A DNA stretch of 64,000 nucleotides from JACOMY01 sp046233115 (lineage in GTDB: Bacteria; Pseudomonadota; Alphaproteobacteria; Kiloniellales; JACOMY01), in the NCBI GenBank assembly GCA_046233115.1, contig JBJXHM010000001.1, positions 434,001-498,000 of the forward strand, in the 5' to 3' direction. The translations under genes were made by a program, and so were the position numbers. The notes under the pieces were generated by a model. The model ran no database searches, was not told the DNA's origin, and was given only the letters and a program-made list of their open reading frames with translations. This document shows, piece by piece, positions 1 to 9,096 of this stretch (positions within the stretch are counted from its first letter, which is position 1; each line of letters opens with the position of its first letter).

Positions 1-867
1 CTGGAGCGAGCGGTGGAGAAGCGCCTGCGCTCCGACGTCGCCTTCGGTGCGCTGCTCTCCGGCGGGCTCGACAGCTCGATCATCGCGGCCCTGGCCGCGC
101 GCCACGTCGACACCCTGAAGACCTTTGCGGTCGGCTTCGAGGGCAGCGCCGACCTGCTGGCCGCGCGCCGGGTGGCGGCGCACATCGGCTCCGACCACCG
201 CGAGCTGGTGATCACGCCGGAGCAGACCCTGGCAGAGCTGCCGAAGATCCTGGCGCACCTGGAGACCTACGATCAGGACCTGGTGCGCAGTGCGCTGCCC
301 TGCTGGTTCGTCTCGCGCTTCGCCGCCGAGGAGGTGAAGGTGGTGCTGACCGGCGAGGGTGCGGACGAGCTCTTCGCCGGCTACACTTACTACCGCGACA
401 TCGCCGACCCGGCCGCCCTGGCCGAGGAGCTGCGCAGCTCCATCGCACGGATGCACAACATCAACCTGCAGCGGGTCGACCGCATGTCGATGGCGCATGG
501 GCTGGAGGCCCGCGTGCCTTTCCTCGACCGCGAGACCATCGCGCTGGGCCTCTCGCTGCCGGTCGAGTGGAAGCTGCCGGAGGTCGCCGGCCGGCCCGTC
601 GAGAAGTGGATCCTGCGCAAGGCCTTCGAGGACCTGCTGCCGCAGGAGATCGTCTGGCGCGGCAAGCTGCAGTTCGACCAGGGCTCCGGCGTCGCTGACT
701 ACGCCATGCAGGACATCGAGCGCCTGGCGCTGGAGGCGGGCCTGCCGCTGGAGGGCGCCCGCAGCGCCGAGGAGGCTTACTACCGCTCGCTGCTGGTCCA
801 GTCCTGCGACCGGCCGGAGGCGGTGCTGAATCTCGTCGATCATTGGGATACGAGGCTGGCGGCATGA
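1..867 (+). CDS. asnB: Asparagine synthetase (glutamine-hydrolysing type), C-terminal synthetase domain, 5' truncated
   Basis: The window opens inside this gene; the frame is open from base 1, so the visible 288 residues are only the ATP-dependent amidotransfer half. The PP-loop SGGLDSS (about residues 20-26 of the fragment) binds ATP pyrophosphate. LTGEGADELFAGY and DRMSMAHGLEARVPFLD are family hallmarks of the asparagine synthase fold. The family converts aspartate, ATP and glutamine to asparagine, and relatives amidate other carboxylates in specialised pathways. The N-terminal glutaminase (Cys2) domain must lie upstream and cannot be checked. The stop overlaps the next start as ATGA, so it is translationally coupled to a methyltransferase-like gene. 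That pairing hints at a biosynthetic rather than purely housekeeping role (inference). Confidence 0.9.
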   Translation: MERAVEKRLRSDVAFGALLSGGLDSSIIAALAARHVDTLKTFAVGFEGSADLLAARRVAAHIGSDHRELVITPEQTLAELPKILAHLETYDQDLVRSALPCWFVSRFAAEEVKVVLTGEGADELFAGYTYYRDIADPAALAEELRSSIARMHNINLQRVDRMSMAHGLEARVPFLDRETIALGLSLPVEWKLPEVAGRPVEKWILRKAFEDLLPQEIVWRGKLQFDQGSGVADYAMQDIERLALEAGLPLEGARSAEEAYYRSLLVQSCDRPEAVLNLVDHWDTRLAA

Positions 868-1720
868 GTGAGGAGCAAGGCATCCGCCAGGACGGCAAGG
901 CCTCTTTCGACTCGATCTACGACCAGCCGACGCCGGCCGCCTACTTCTCGGCGCTGGCGCCGCTGGACTACGCCACGCCCGGCCGGGCCCAGCCGATGGT
1001 CCGGCGCTGTATCGAGGCGCTGCGCCGCCGCCGCGGGCTGGAGACCGTGACCGTACTGGATCTCTGCTCCGGCTATGGCGTGAACGCGGCCCTGCTGCTG
1101 CACCGCCTCAGCCTCTCCGATCTCTACGATCGCTTCGCCAACCGGGAGGCGCGGGCCGCCGGCGCCCGGCGCATCGCCGCCGACGCCGCCTGGTTCCGCC
1201 GCCAGCGCCGGCGCGACCAATCCGTGCGTGTTATCGCCCAGGACGTGGCGAGGAACGCACTGGACTACAGCCAGAGCGTCGGGCTGGCCGACGAGGTGTT
1301 GCCGGTGAACCTGGAGGAACAGGATCCGCCGCCGCAGCAGGCCGCCCTGATGCGTGAGGCCGATTTGATCCTGGTCACCGGCGGTATCAGCTACATCGGC
1401 GAGCGCACCTTTCAGCGGGTGCTGCGCACCGCGCGGCGCCGGCCCTGGGCGATCTATTTTCCGCTGCGCCACAGCAACAGTGACGCCATCGACCGCACCT
1501 TCCGCAAGCTCGGCTATGCGGTGGAGACCTCGCGCCGCGGCGTTGCCCACCGCCGCTATCACTCGCCGGTCGAACGCCGCAAGATCCGTTCGCGCATCCT
1601 GGAGACCTTGCCGCCGGGCGCCACCCCGCCCTCCAGCGATTTCCTGGAGGCCATGGTGAAGCTGGCCCGCCCGAAGGAGGAGCAGTCGGCGCCGCCCTTC
1701 GAGGCAATTCTGGCCAAGAG

Positions 1721-1724
<4 letters not shown>
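864..1724 (+). CDS. SAM-dependent methyltransferase-like protein of unknown substrate
   Basis: This 286-residue protein starts at the ATG at 864, which overlaps the asnB stop (ATGA). An upstream TTG at 843 in the same frame is less likely. VLDLCSGYGVNAALL, about 70 residues in, fits motif I of a class I Rossmann-fold methyltransferase, and ADLILVTGGISYIG further on fits the motif IV-V region. The central part is rich in Arg. The surrounding sequence does not match a named methyltransferase that I know, so the substrate is unknown. Coupling to asnB suggests both act on the same product. Its TAG stop shares the CTAG at 1721-1724 with the convergent ugpC stop. Confidence 0.65.
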
Positions 1725-2794
<1,070 letters not shown>

Positions 2795-2805
2795 GGTCCT
2801 GCTCC

Positions 2806-3654
2806 CTACTTCTCGGTCTCGATCAGGCCGCGCACGAAGAGGCGCTGCATGGCCAGCACCACCACGACGGGCGGCAGCAGGGCCAGCACCGCGGTTGCCA
2901 TGATGGCCTGCCACTGCGGTTCCTGGTCGGCGACGTTCACCATGCGCTGGATGCCCATGACGATGGTTGTGAGGCTGTGGTCGGTGGTGACGATCAGCGG
3001 CCAGAGATACTGGTTCCAGCCGTAGATGAAGAGGATGACGAAGAGCGCTGCCAGGGTGGTGCGGGTCAGCGGCAGCAGGATGTCGACGAAGAAGCGCCAA
3101 GGTCCGGCACCGTCGATCCGCGCGGCCTCGACCAGTTCGTCCGGCACGGTCATGAAGAACTGGCGCAGCAGGAAGGTGGCGGTGGCCGAGGCGATGATCG
3201 GGATCGAGAGGCCGGCGAAGGAGTTCAGCAGCCCCAGGCTTGCCACCACGTCGTAGGTGGGCGTGATGCGCACTTCGACCGGCAGCATCAGGGTGATGAA
3301 GATCAGCCAGAAGCAGAGCTTGCGCCCCGGAAAGCGGAAGTAGACCACGGCATAGGCCGAGAGCAGCGAGATCGCGATCTTGCCGATCACGATCAGCAGC
3401 GCCATCACCGTGGAATTGAACAGCATGCGCCAGACCGGCACCGCGCCGGAGTTGGAGAAGCCCTCGCCCAGGATCTCCTTGTAGTTCTCGAAGAGGTGGG
3501 CGCCGGGCAGCAGCGGTGTCACCCCGCTGACCAGTGCCGCCGAATCGTGGGTCGAGGCGACGAAGGCGACCCACAGCGGCAGGGCCACGACCAGGATGCC
3601 GGCGATCAGGGTGATGTGCGCGATCGCGCTGCTGATCGGGCGATGCTCGATCAT
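2806..3654 (-). CDS. ugpE: Glycerol-3-phosphate type ABC importer, permease UgpE
   Basis: This is an inner-membrane permease of 282 residues from the MalG/UgpE family. It starts with a hydrophobic helix (IAHITLIAGILVVALPLWVAF) and carries the EAA loop EAARIDGAGPWRFFVDILLP near residue 190, which docks on the ATPase. The ATG at 3652-3654 overlaps the ugpA stop by four bases (ATGA), so UgpA and UgpE are likely made in equal amounts. UgpA and UgpE together form the channel for sn-glycerol-3-phosphate or glycerophosphodiesters in characterised systems. Confidence 0.92.
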   Translation of the reverse strand: MIEHRPISSAIAHITLIAGILVVALPLWVAFVASTHDSAALVSGVTPLLPGAHLFENYKEILGEGFSNSGAVPVWRMLFNSTVMALLIVIGKIAISLLSAYAVVYFRFPGRKLCFWLIFITLMLPVEVRITPTYDVVASLGLLNSFAGLSIPIIASATATFLLRQFFMTVPDELVEAARIDGAGPWRFFVDILLPLTRTTLAALFVILFIYGWNQYLWPLIVTTDHSLTTIVMGIQRMVNVADQEPQWQAIMATAVLALLPPVVVVLAMQRLFVRGLIETEK

Positions 3655-4535
3655 TCGTAGTGCACCCTGCGCTCGACGTAGCGGAACTGGATGAAGGTGA
3701 GGCCGATCACCAGCAGCATCAGGATCACCGACTGCGCCGCCGAGCTGCCGAGCTGCTGCCCGCGGAAGCCGTCCTGGTAGACCTTGTAGACCAAGGTGGT
3801 GGTGGACTGGCCCGGGCCGCCGTTGGTGGTGGCGTCGATGGTGCCGAAGGTCTCGAAGAAGGCATAGACCAGGTTCACCACCAGCAGGAAGAAGGTGGTG
3901 GGCGAGATCAGCGGCACGATGATGGTCCAGAAGCGGCGGATCGGCCCGGCGCCGTCGATCGCGGCGGCCTCGATCAGCGAGCGCGGGATCGCCTGCATGC
4001 CGGCCAGGAAGAAGAGGAAGTTGTAGGAGATCTGCTTCCAGGCAGAGGCGATGATCACCATGATCATGGCGTCGGTGCCGTCCAGGATCTGGTTCCAGCC
4101 GATCCCCACCCCGTGCAGCAGGTAGGAGAGGATGCCGACCGTCGGGTTGAAGAGGAACCACCAGAGCACGCCGGCCACGGCGGGGGCGACGGCATAGGGC
4201 CAGACCAGCAGGGTCTTGTAGGCCGTGGCGCCGCGGATCACCCGGTCGGCCATGCCGGCCAGTATCAGGGAGACGCTCATCGACAGGAAGGCGACGGCGA
4301 AGCTGAAGATCAGGGTGCGCCAGATCGCGGCGTAGTAGAGCTTGTCGGAGAAGAGCCGCTCAAAGTTGGCGAGGCCCACGAACTGGGTCGAGGTGCCAAA
4401 AGCCGAGGTGCGCAGGAAGGCCTGGTGGATCGCCTCCGCCGCCGGCCAGATGAAGAAGATCAAGGTGATGACGATCTGCGGCGCCACCAGCAGGTAGGGC
4501 AGCCAGCGATGCTTGAAGTAGACGCGCTTCTCCAT
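3651..4535 (-). CDS. ugpA: Glycerol-3-phosphate type ABC importer, permease UgpA
   Basis: This 294-residue permease belongs to the MalF/UgpA family. An N-terminal helix (LLVAPQIVITLIFFIWPAAE) is followed by a periplasmic loop and five further predicted helices. The EAA loop reads EAAAIDGAGPIRRFWTIIVP. It partners UgpE in the membrane channel. The gene is separated from ugpB by 98 bases that contain a 13-G run and a GC hairpin. These could reduce transcription or mRNA continuity between the abundant binding protein and the channel subunits. Confidence 0.93.
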   Translation of the reverse strand: MEKRVYFKHRWLPYLLVAPQIVITLIFFIWPAAEAIHQAFLRTSAFGTSTQFVGLANFERLFSDKLYYAAIWRTLIFSFAVAFLSMSVSLILAGMADRVIRGATAYKTLLVWPYAVAPAVAGVLWWFLFNPTVGILSYLLHGVGIGWNQILDGTDAMIMVIIASAWKQISYNFLFFLAGMQAIPRSLIEAAAIDGAGPIRRFWTIIVPLISPTTFFLLVVNLVYAFFETFGTIDATTNGGPGQSTTTLVYKVYQDGFRGQQLGSSAAQSVILMLLVIGLTFIQFRYVERRVHYE

Positions 4536-4565
4536 GGTCTTGCCAGGCGCGCTGCTATCGGATCA

Positions 4566-4578
4566 GGGGGGGGGGGGG
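4566..4578. repeat. 13-base guanine homopolymer between ugpB and ugpA
   Basis: Thirteen consecutive G on the plus strand lie in the ugpB-ugpA intergenic space, about 30 bases upstream of the ugpA start. As C13 in the ugp mRNA it sits near the ugpA ribosome binding region, where slippage could change spacing. A second run of exactly 13 G occurs at 8575-8587. Tract length is sensitive to sequencing error. Confidence 0.85.
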
Positions 4579-4593
4579 CTCTGGAGCGGAAGT

Positions 4594-4621
4594 CCGCCCC
4601 CCGGCCTGGGCCGAGGGGCGG
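4594..4621. promoter_or_regulatory. GC-rich hairpin in the ugpB-ugpA gap
   Basis: CCGCCCC (4594-4600) pairs with GGGGCGG (4615-4621) around a short loop that can itself form GGCC pairs. It lies directly after the ugpB stop in the direction of transcription. Such hairpins often stabilise the upstream binding-protein mRNA or partly terminate transcription. No U-tract follows, so a full terminator is unlikely. Confidence 0.4.
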
Positions 4622-4633
4622 CGTCCTGTTCTG

Positions 4634-5956
4634 CTAGCTGTTGGCTTCCTGGAACTGCTCCAGCAGGTCGTTGGAGCGCTCGACGGCATCGGAGAGGCCC
4701 TCTTCCGGGGTCTTGTTGCCGCTGAAGATCTCCTCCAGCTCCTCGTTGATGATGTCGCGGATCTGCACGAAGTTGCCCAGCCGCAGGCCCTTGGAGGCGG
4801 CGGTCGGTGGCTTGAAGGTGATCTGGTTGATGGCGGTGTCGGTGCCGGGGTTCTTTTCGTAGAAGCCCTGCTTCTTGGTCAGCTCGTAGGCGGCGGTGGT
4901 GATCGGCAGATAGCCGGTCTCCTGATGCCACCAGGCCTGCACCTCCGGCGAGGAGAGGTAGGTGAAGAACTTGGCCACACCCTTGTACTCTTCCTCGGAC
5001 TGGCCCTGTAGCACCCACAGCGAGGCGCCGCCGATGATCGAGTTCTGCGGCGCGCCCTCGACGTCGTCGTAGTAGGGCAGCATGCCGACACCGAACTCGA
5101 AGTCCTTGGCGTTGGCCTTGATGCCGGCATAGCCGGCCGAAGAGCCGAAGAACATGGCGCACTCGCCGGAATAGAACAGCGGCGCGGATTGGCTCTGGCG
5201 GCCGCCGTACTTGAACTTGTTGCCTTCCTGCCACTTGTTCAGGTTGGTGATGTGGCGCAGCGGCAGGTCCTGGGTCAGCAGCAGGCGGGCATCGAGGCCG
5301 GCGAAGCCGTCGTCGGCGCTGGCGAAGAAGATGTTGTGCCAGGCCGAGAAGTTCTCGAGCTGGATCCAGGAGATCCAGGAGGTGGTGAAGCCGCAGCTGG
5401 CACCACCGCCGGAGCTGGCGATCTTACCGGCGACCTCTTCCATCTCGGCCCAGGTCTTGGGCGAGGTCTCGGGGTCGAGGCCGGCCTCCTTGAAGGCGTT
5501 CTTGTTGCGGAAGACCACCGGGGTCGAGCTGTTGAAGGGCAGGGAGAGCATGTGCCCCTCGCTGTCGGTATAGTACCCGATCACGGCCTGCAGGTAGCCC
5601 GAGGGATCGAAGGGTTCGCCGGTGTCTTCCATCAGCTTGTAGACCGGATAGACCGCGCCCTTGGCCGCCATCATGCTGGCGGTGCCGACCTCGAAGACCT
5701 GGATGATGTCGGGCTGCTCGCCGGCGCGGAAGGCGGCGATGCCGGCGGTCAGGGTCTCGGTGTAGTTGCCCTTGTAGACCGGGACCACCTTGTAGTCGCT
5801 CTGCATCGCGTTGAAATCGGCGGCGATCTTGTCCACGCGCTCGCCCAGGGCGCCGCCCATGGCATGCCACCAGGTGATTTCGGTCTGGGCCTGGGCCGAG
5901 GCGGCCAGGCCGAAGCTGAGAGCGGCGGCCGCCCCGAGCAAGGTACGCTTGAGCAT
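4634..5956 (-). CDS. ugpB: Periplasmic glycerol-3-phosphate binding protein UgpB
   Basis: This 440-residue extracellular solute-binding protein (family 1) is first in the ugpBAEC operon. The start at 5954-5956 follows a good ribosome site (GGGAGGAAC) and gives a signal peptide, MLKRTLLGAAAALSFGLAASAQAQ, split here as MLKRTLLGAAAALSFG then LAASAQAQ, with cleavage after AQA. The mature protein begins TEITWWHAMGGALGERVDKI, which is characteristic of UgpB. It captures glycerol-3-phosphate or glycerophosphodiesters in the periplasm and hands them to UgpAE. In-frame sequence upstream of this start is not secretion-signal-like and is left out. Confidence 0.93.
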   Translation of the reverse strand: MLKRTLLGAAAALSFGLAASAQAQTEITWWHAMGGALGERVDKIAADFNAMQSDYKVVPVYKGNYTETLTAGIAAFRAGEQPDIIQVFEVGTASMMAAKGAVYPVYKLMEDTGEPFDPSGYLQAVIGYYTDSEGHMLSLPFNSSTPVVFRNKNAFKEAGLDPETSPKTWAEMEEVAGKIASSGGGASCGFTTSWISWIQLENFSAWHNIFFASADDGFAGLDARLLLTQDLPLRHITNLNKWQEGNKFKYGGRQSQSAPLFYSGECAMFFGSSAGYAGIKANAKDFEFGVGMLPYYDDVEGAPQNSIIGGASLWVLQGQSEEEYKGVAKFFTYLSSPEVQAWWHQETGYLPITTAAYELTKKQGFYEKNPGTDTAINQITFKPPTAASKGLRLGNFVQIRDIINEELEEIFSGNKTPEEGLSDAVERSNDLLEQFQEANS

Positions 5957-6057
5957 GGACTGTTCCTCCCTGAAGGTAGATCGTGCCGTGCAGGATGGGT
6001 GGATAAAGGAAGAGGTCGCGCGGGTAAGAACCCCGCCCGTCTGCCGACCGAGACTGT

Positions 6058-6074
6058 GCCGTCTGTGAGACGGC
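6058..6074. promoter_or_regulatory. Short perfect inverted repeat upstream of ugpB
   Basis: GCCGTCT-GTG-AGACGGC lies about 100 bases upstream of the ugpB start, in the 279-base space between ugpB and the divergent alkyltransferase gene. It could be an operator or a leader hairpin of the ugp mRNA. No recognised phosphate (Pho) box was seen next to it. Nothing else in this gap is convincing. Confidence 0.3.
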
Positions 6075-6235
6075 CAGCTTGCAGGACGATGAAACTTCTG
6101 TGACTGCAACGATCGGATAGCGGCATTGAAGAGGGACCTTTACATCCTTGCCGGCGAGCTTGAGGGAAATGATTCGGCCACGCAATGAAATTGACAGCCG
6201 TCCCGCACCCAAGCCGGGAGCAAGGAGAAAGAGGA

Positions 6236-7093
6236 ATGAACCAGATGAGCGGTGATCGGTGGGTGAATGCAGTTGCCGAGGCCTGCCGGCGAATGGACGA
6301 GGCCGAGGGCGATGCCCTGGACCTGGCCGAGCTGGCGCGTTCCTTGGACATGAGCCCCTGGCAACTGACGCGCTCCTTCCGCAAGACCATGGGAATAACG
6401 CCCAGCGCCTATCTGCACCAGCGCCGGGCCGATCTTTTCCGCCGTGAGCTGAAGCAGGGGGAGAGCGTGGCCGGGGCAACCTACGGCGCCGGATACGGCT
6501 CCTCCAGCCGGGTCTACGAGGGGGCGGCGCGCCGCTTCGGCATGACTCCCGCCTCCTACGCCAAGGGCGGTGCGGGGGTGGAGATCGCCTACTCCCTGGC
6601 CGCGACGCCGCTGGGCCTGCTGCTGGTGGCAGCGACAGCCAAGGGCATCTGCCTCTTGGTGATCGGCGAAAGCGAGGCGGAGGTCACGGAGCTGCTGCGG
6701 GCGGAGTTCCCCAAGGCCGCCAAGCTGGAGCGCGACGATCTCTGGCTGAAGCCTGCGATCGACGAGGTGGTCGACTATCTCGCCGGCACCATCCCCCATC
6801 CCGAGCTGCCGCTGGACGTGCGCGCCACCGCCTTCCAGCGTCAGGTCTGGGAACAGTTGCTGGCGATCCCGCCGGGTGAGACCCGCAGCTATGGCGAGGT
6901 CGCCGAGGCCGCGGGAGCGCCGCGGGCGGCACGGGCGGTTGGCACTGCCTGCGCACGCAACCCGGTGGCCCTGCTGGTGCCCTGCCATCGTGTCACCCGC
7001 GGCGACGGCGACATGGGCGCCTACCGCTACGGCAAGGAGCGCAAGGCCTGGCTCCTGGCGCAGGAGAAGGGGGACAAGCAAGAGGTCGCTTAG
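6236..7093 (+). CDS. Ada-like regulator: AraC-type HTH fused to methylated-DNA-[protein]-cysteine methyltransferase
   Basis: This 285-residue fusion repairs O6-alkylguanine by moving the alkyl group to its own Cys. Residues 1-110 form an AraC/XylS helix-turn-helix (DMSPWQLTRSFRKTMGITPS). Residues 115-285 are an MGMT domain with the active-site motif PCHR (Cys near residue 250) and the winged-helix FQRQVWEQLLAIPPGETRSY. The N-terminal phosphotriester-repair zinc domain of E. coli Ada is missing, so its regulatory trigger must differ. The chosen ATG follows AAGGAGAAAGAGG; an upstream ATG at 6185 lacks a ribosome site. It is divergent from ugpB. Confidence 0.88.
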   Translation: MNQMSGDRWVNAVAEACRRMDEAEGDALDLAELARSLDMSPWQLTRSFRKTMGITPSAYLHQRRADLFRRELKQGESVAGATYGAGYGSSSRVYEGAARRFGMTPASYAKGGAGVEIAYSLAATPLGLLLVAATAKGICLLVIGESEAEVTELLRAEFPKAAKLERDDLWLKPAIDEVVDYLAGTIPHPELPLDVRATAFQRQVWEQLLAIPPGETRSYGEVAEAAGAPRAARAVGTACARNPVALLVPCHRVTRGDGDMGAYRYGKERKAWLLAQEKGDKQEVA

Positions 7094-7204
7094 TGCCGGT
7101 GTGGGAAGGGGCTTTCAGTCCCTTCTCAAGGCGCTAGCCTCCATACTCCAATGGGCGCTTAGATATGCTTGGCGGACGCGGGAAGCCTGTCCTATAGGAG
7201 CTGG

Positions 7205-7939
7205 ATGCGGAGAGGTGAGGTTCCCAACCAAGTTCAGATCGGCGGGCGTTCGGTGCCGCTTCGGGTCAAGTGGCATGCCCAGGCCCGCCGGCTGACCATG
7301 ACCGTGGACCATACGCAGCGCTGCCTGCGTCTGGTCCTGCCGCACGGCGTCGGCCCGGAGACCGGCCTTGCCTTCTGCCGGCGCAACGAGGCCTGGATCC
7401 TGGAGCGCTGGACGGCGCTGCCGGAGGTGGTACCCTTTGCACCCGGCGTGTTGCTGCCGCTGGACGGCGAGGAGCTGGAGATCCGCCACCTGCCGGAGGC
7501 GCGCCGCGGCGTCTGGGAAGAGGAGGGCTTGCTCTGCGTGTCCGGTCCGCTGGAACACCTGCCGCGCCGGGTCGAGACCCACTGCCGGACCGAAGCCGGG
7601 CAGCGGTTCCGCGCAGTGGTGAAGGAGAAGGCCGCCGCCGCCGGCCTCAAGGCCGGACGCGTGACCTTGCGGGAGAGCCGCAGCCGCTGGGGGAGCTGCT
7701 CGCCCAGGGGCGATCTCTCCTTCTGTTGGCGGCTGATCTTCGCGCCGCCGGAAGTGCTGGAGTATGTCGCCGCACACGAGGTGGCGCACCTGGGCCATAT
7801 GGACCACAGCCCGGCCTTTTGGCGGCTCTGCGCCAGCCTGGTGCCGGACATCGTCGGCCCCAAGCGCTGGCTCGCCCGCCACGGCGCCGGCCTCTGGCGC
7901 TACGGATCGGCGATGGGGACGCCGGGCACCCAGACGTAG
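7205..7939 (+). CDS. YgjP/DUF45-family zinc metallopeptidase
   Basis: This cytosolic protein of 244 residues is related to YgjP (WLM/SprT-like gluzincins). The zinc site is HEVAH plus a downstream His in GHMDHSPAFW. ESRSRWGSCSPRGDLSFCWRL is the family signature segment, quoted here as ESRSRWGSCSPRG. The family hydrolyses peptides, but physiological substrates are poorly known. The ATG at 7205 is preceded by AGGAG at 7196-7200; an in-frame TTG at 7169 would add 12 residues without support. Its 3' end overlaps the convergent VOC gene by 40 bases. Confidence 0.85.
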   Translation: MRRGEVPNQVQIGGRSVPLRVKWHAQARRLTMTVDHTQRCLRLVLPHGVGPETGLAFCRRNEAWILERWTALPEVVPFAPGVLLPLDGEELEIRHLPEARRGVWEEEGLLCVSGPLEHLPRRVETHCRTEAGQRFRAVVKEKAAAAGLKAGRVTLRESRSRWGSCSPRGDLSFCWRLIFAPPEVLEYVAAHEVAHLGHMDHSPAFWRLCASLVPDIVGPKRWLARHGAGLWRYGSAMGTPGTQT

Positions 7940-8334
7940 CCGTCGGCATCGACCAGATAGGCCTCCCGCAGGCCATGCGGCTTGTCGGCGGCGCTCGCCA
8001 GCACGGTGAAGCCTGCCGCCCGGCAGCGCGCCTCGGCGGCGTCGGGATCCAGATGATAGAGCCGCAGCTCGCAACCGATGCCACGGATGGCACCATCTCC
8101 GAGCAGCCCTTGCAGCGGATTGCTGTGATAGGTGCGGTCGCTGTGCAGCATCCACTGGCTGCCCTCGTGTGCCAGGACCGCGAAGTCGGCGTCGTGGTGC
8201 ACCGGCGTCAGGCCCAGGACCTCTGTCTGGAAGCGTAGCGCGCGGGCCATGTCGGCGACCAGCAGGTTGACCCCCATCCCCTTGAGGCTGCGGCCATAGT
8301 CCGGCGCGGACATGAAGGCTTCGCTGTCGCCCAT
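7900..8334 (-). CDS. VOC superfamily (glyoxalase/bleomycin resistance-like) protein
   Basis: A single-domain protein of 144 residues with the beta-alpha-beta-beta-beta repeat of the vicinal oxygen chelate fold: GVNLLVADMARALRFQTEV at the N-terminus and AYLVDADGYVWVPG at the C-terminus, matching the usual DPDGN-type end. The family includes lyases, dioxygenases and antibiotic-binding proteins, and no substrate can be assigned. AAGGAGAC upstream of the start supports the ATG at 8332-8334. It converges on and overlaps the metallopeptidase gene. Confidence 0.75.
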   Translation of the reverse strand: MGDSEAFMSAPDYGRSLKGMGVNLLVADMARALRFQTEVLGLTPVHHDADFAVLAHEGSQWMLHSDRTYHSNPLQGLLGDGAIRGIGCELRLYHLDPDAAEARCRAAGFTVLASAADKPHGLREAYLVDADGYVWVPGVPIADP

Positions 8335-8532
8335 CTTCGACCGTCTCCTTGCTTCACACTTCCTGCCAGCGGCCTACGACACTAGGGAATGCTAGCGCGC
8401 AGGGCTGGGCCTGACCATCGAACGGTTTGGTTTCGCGCGCAAGCGCGATAAGGGTGGCGCCCGAAGGGTTGTCATCGGCCGGCTCGCCTTGTGGTCCGAG
8501 TGGTGGGTACAGGCGCGAAGCGGGGGAGAGAG

Positions 8533-8900
8533 ACGAAGATCGCTGTTGTCGTCCTAGCGCTGGCACTGCTTGCCGGGGGGGGGGGGGCGCATCGGTCGAC
8601 CGCGCGGCGACGGCGCCCAGTGCGGCCCTGCCGGTAACCGCCGTCTCACAGCTCCTGGTCACGCCGGACGACATCACCGATCGCCAGGATCAGGTGATCG
8701 CCGACATCGAGGCGAGCGTCGGCAAGAACAAGGTCTTCAACGCGGACCCGACGCAGGAGATGATCGATCAGGAGCTGAGGGAGGAGGACTCCAAGCTCGG
8801 CAACGACGTCGCGATCCTCGTCCGCTAAGGGACCGTCGGCATCACGCCGCCTGGCTGGGGCACCTTGGACGGCTGGGCGCGCGTGGTTCACGTCCCCGAC
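8533..8900 (+). pseudogene. Decayed gene for a small secreted protein (lost start, G-tract frameshift, in-frame stop)
   Basis: Three lesions break one recognisable coding sequence. A signal-peptide-like segment (KIAVVVLALALLAGG) is preceded by ACG at 8533 where ATG would be expected, behind GGGGGAGAGAG. A 13-G run at 8575-8587 shifts the frame; 14 or 11 G would join it to ASVDRAATAPSAALPV and on to ILVTP-like sequence QLLVTPDDITDRQDQVI. That frame then ends at a TAA (8826-8828) after AILVR, yet continues in frame with GTVGITPPGWGTLDGWARVV. The 3' limit is approximate. It reads like a conserved exported protein of unknown function. The G-tract alone could be sequencing error, but three lesions argue for true decay. 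Confidence 0.6.
8575..8587. repeat. 13-base guanine homopolymer inside the decayed secreted-protein gene
   Basis: Thirteen G directly follow the predicted signal-peptide core. The tract sits exactly where the upstream signal frame and the downstream mature-protein frame disagree, so it is the frameshift point. Tracts of this length can slip during replication (phase variation) or be miscounted in sequencing. Confidence 0.85.
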
Positions 8901-9096
8901 GAGGGCCGGGAGGCCAGGGTGCTTCAGGCTGCAAGCCTTGCACGTCTGCCCAGGGTGCAAGCCTGCCACCCACGACAATTCAATGGCTTGGCACCGGTTC
9001 GGCTCTTCGGCGACAAAGGGAGCGACAAGCGCTATCGCCGCGCCGCTGTCCGTTCAGGTCCGATAGCTCATCCACCCTCCCGGGAGTTGCCGATTG

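Noticed and set aside
3660..4637. Long plus-strand open frame over ugpA
   Set aside because: Antisense of ugpA, with His/Gly/Asp-rich composition typical of shadow frames in GC-rich DNA.
7169..7204. TTG start of the DUF45 metallopeptidase
   Set aside because: The ATG at 7205 has AGGAG at the right distance; the extension has no conserved content.
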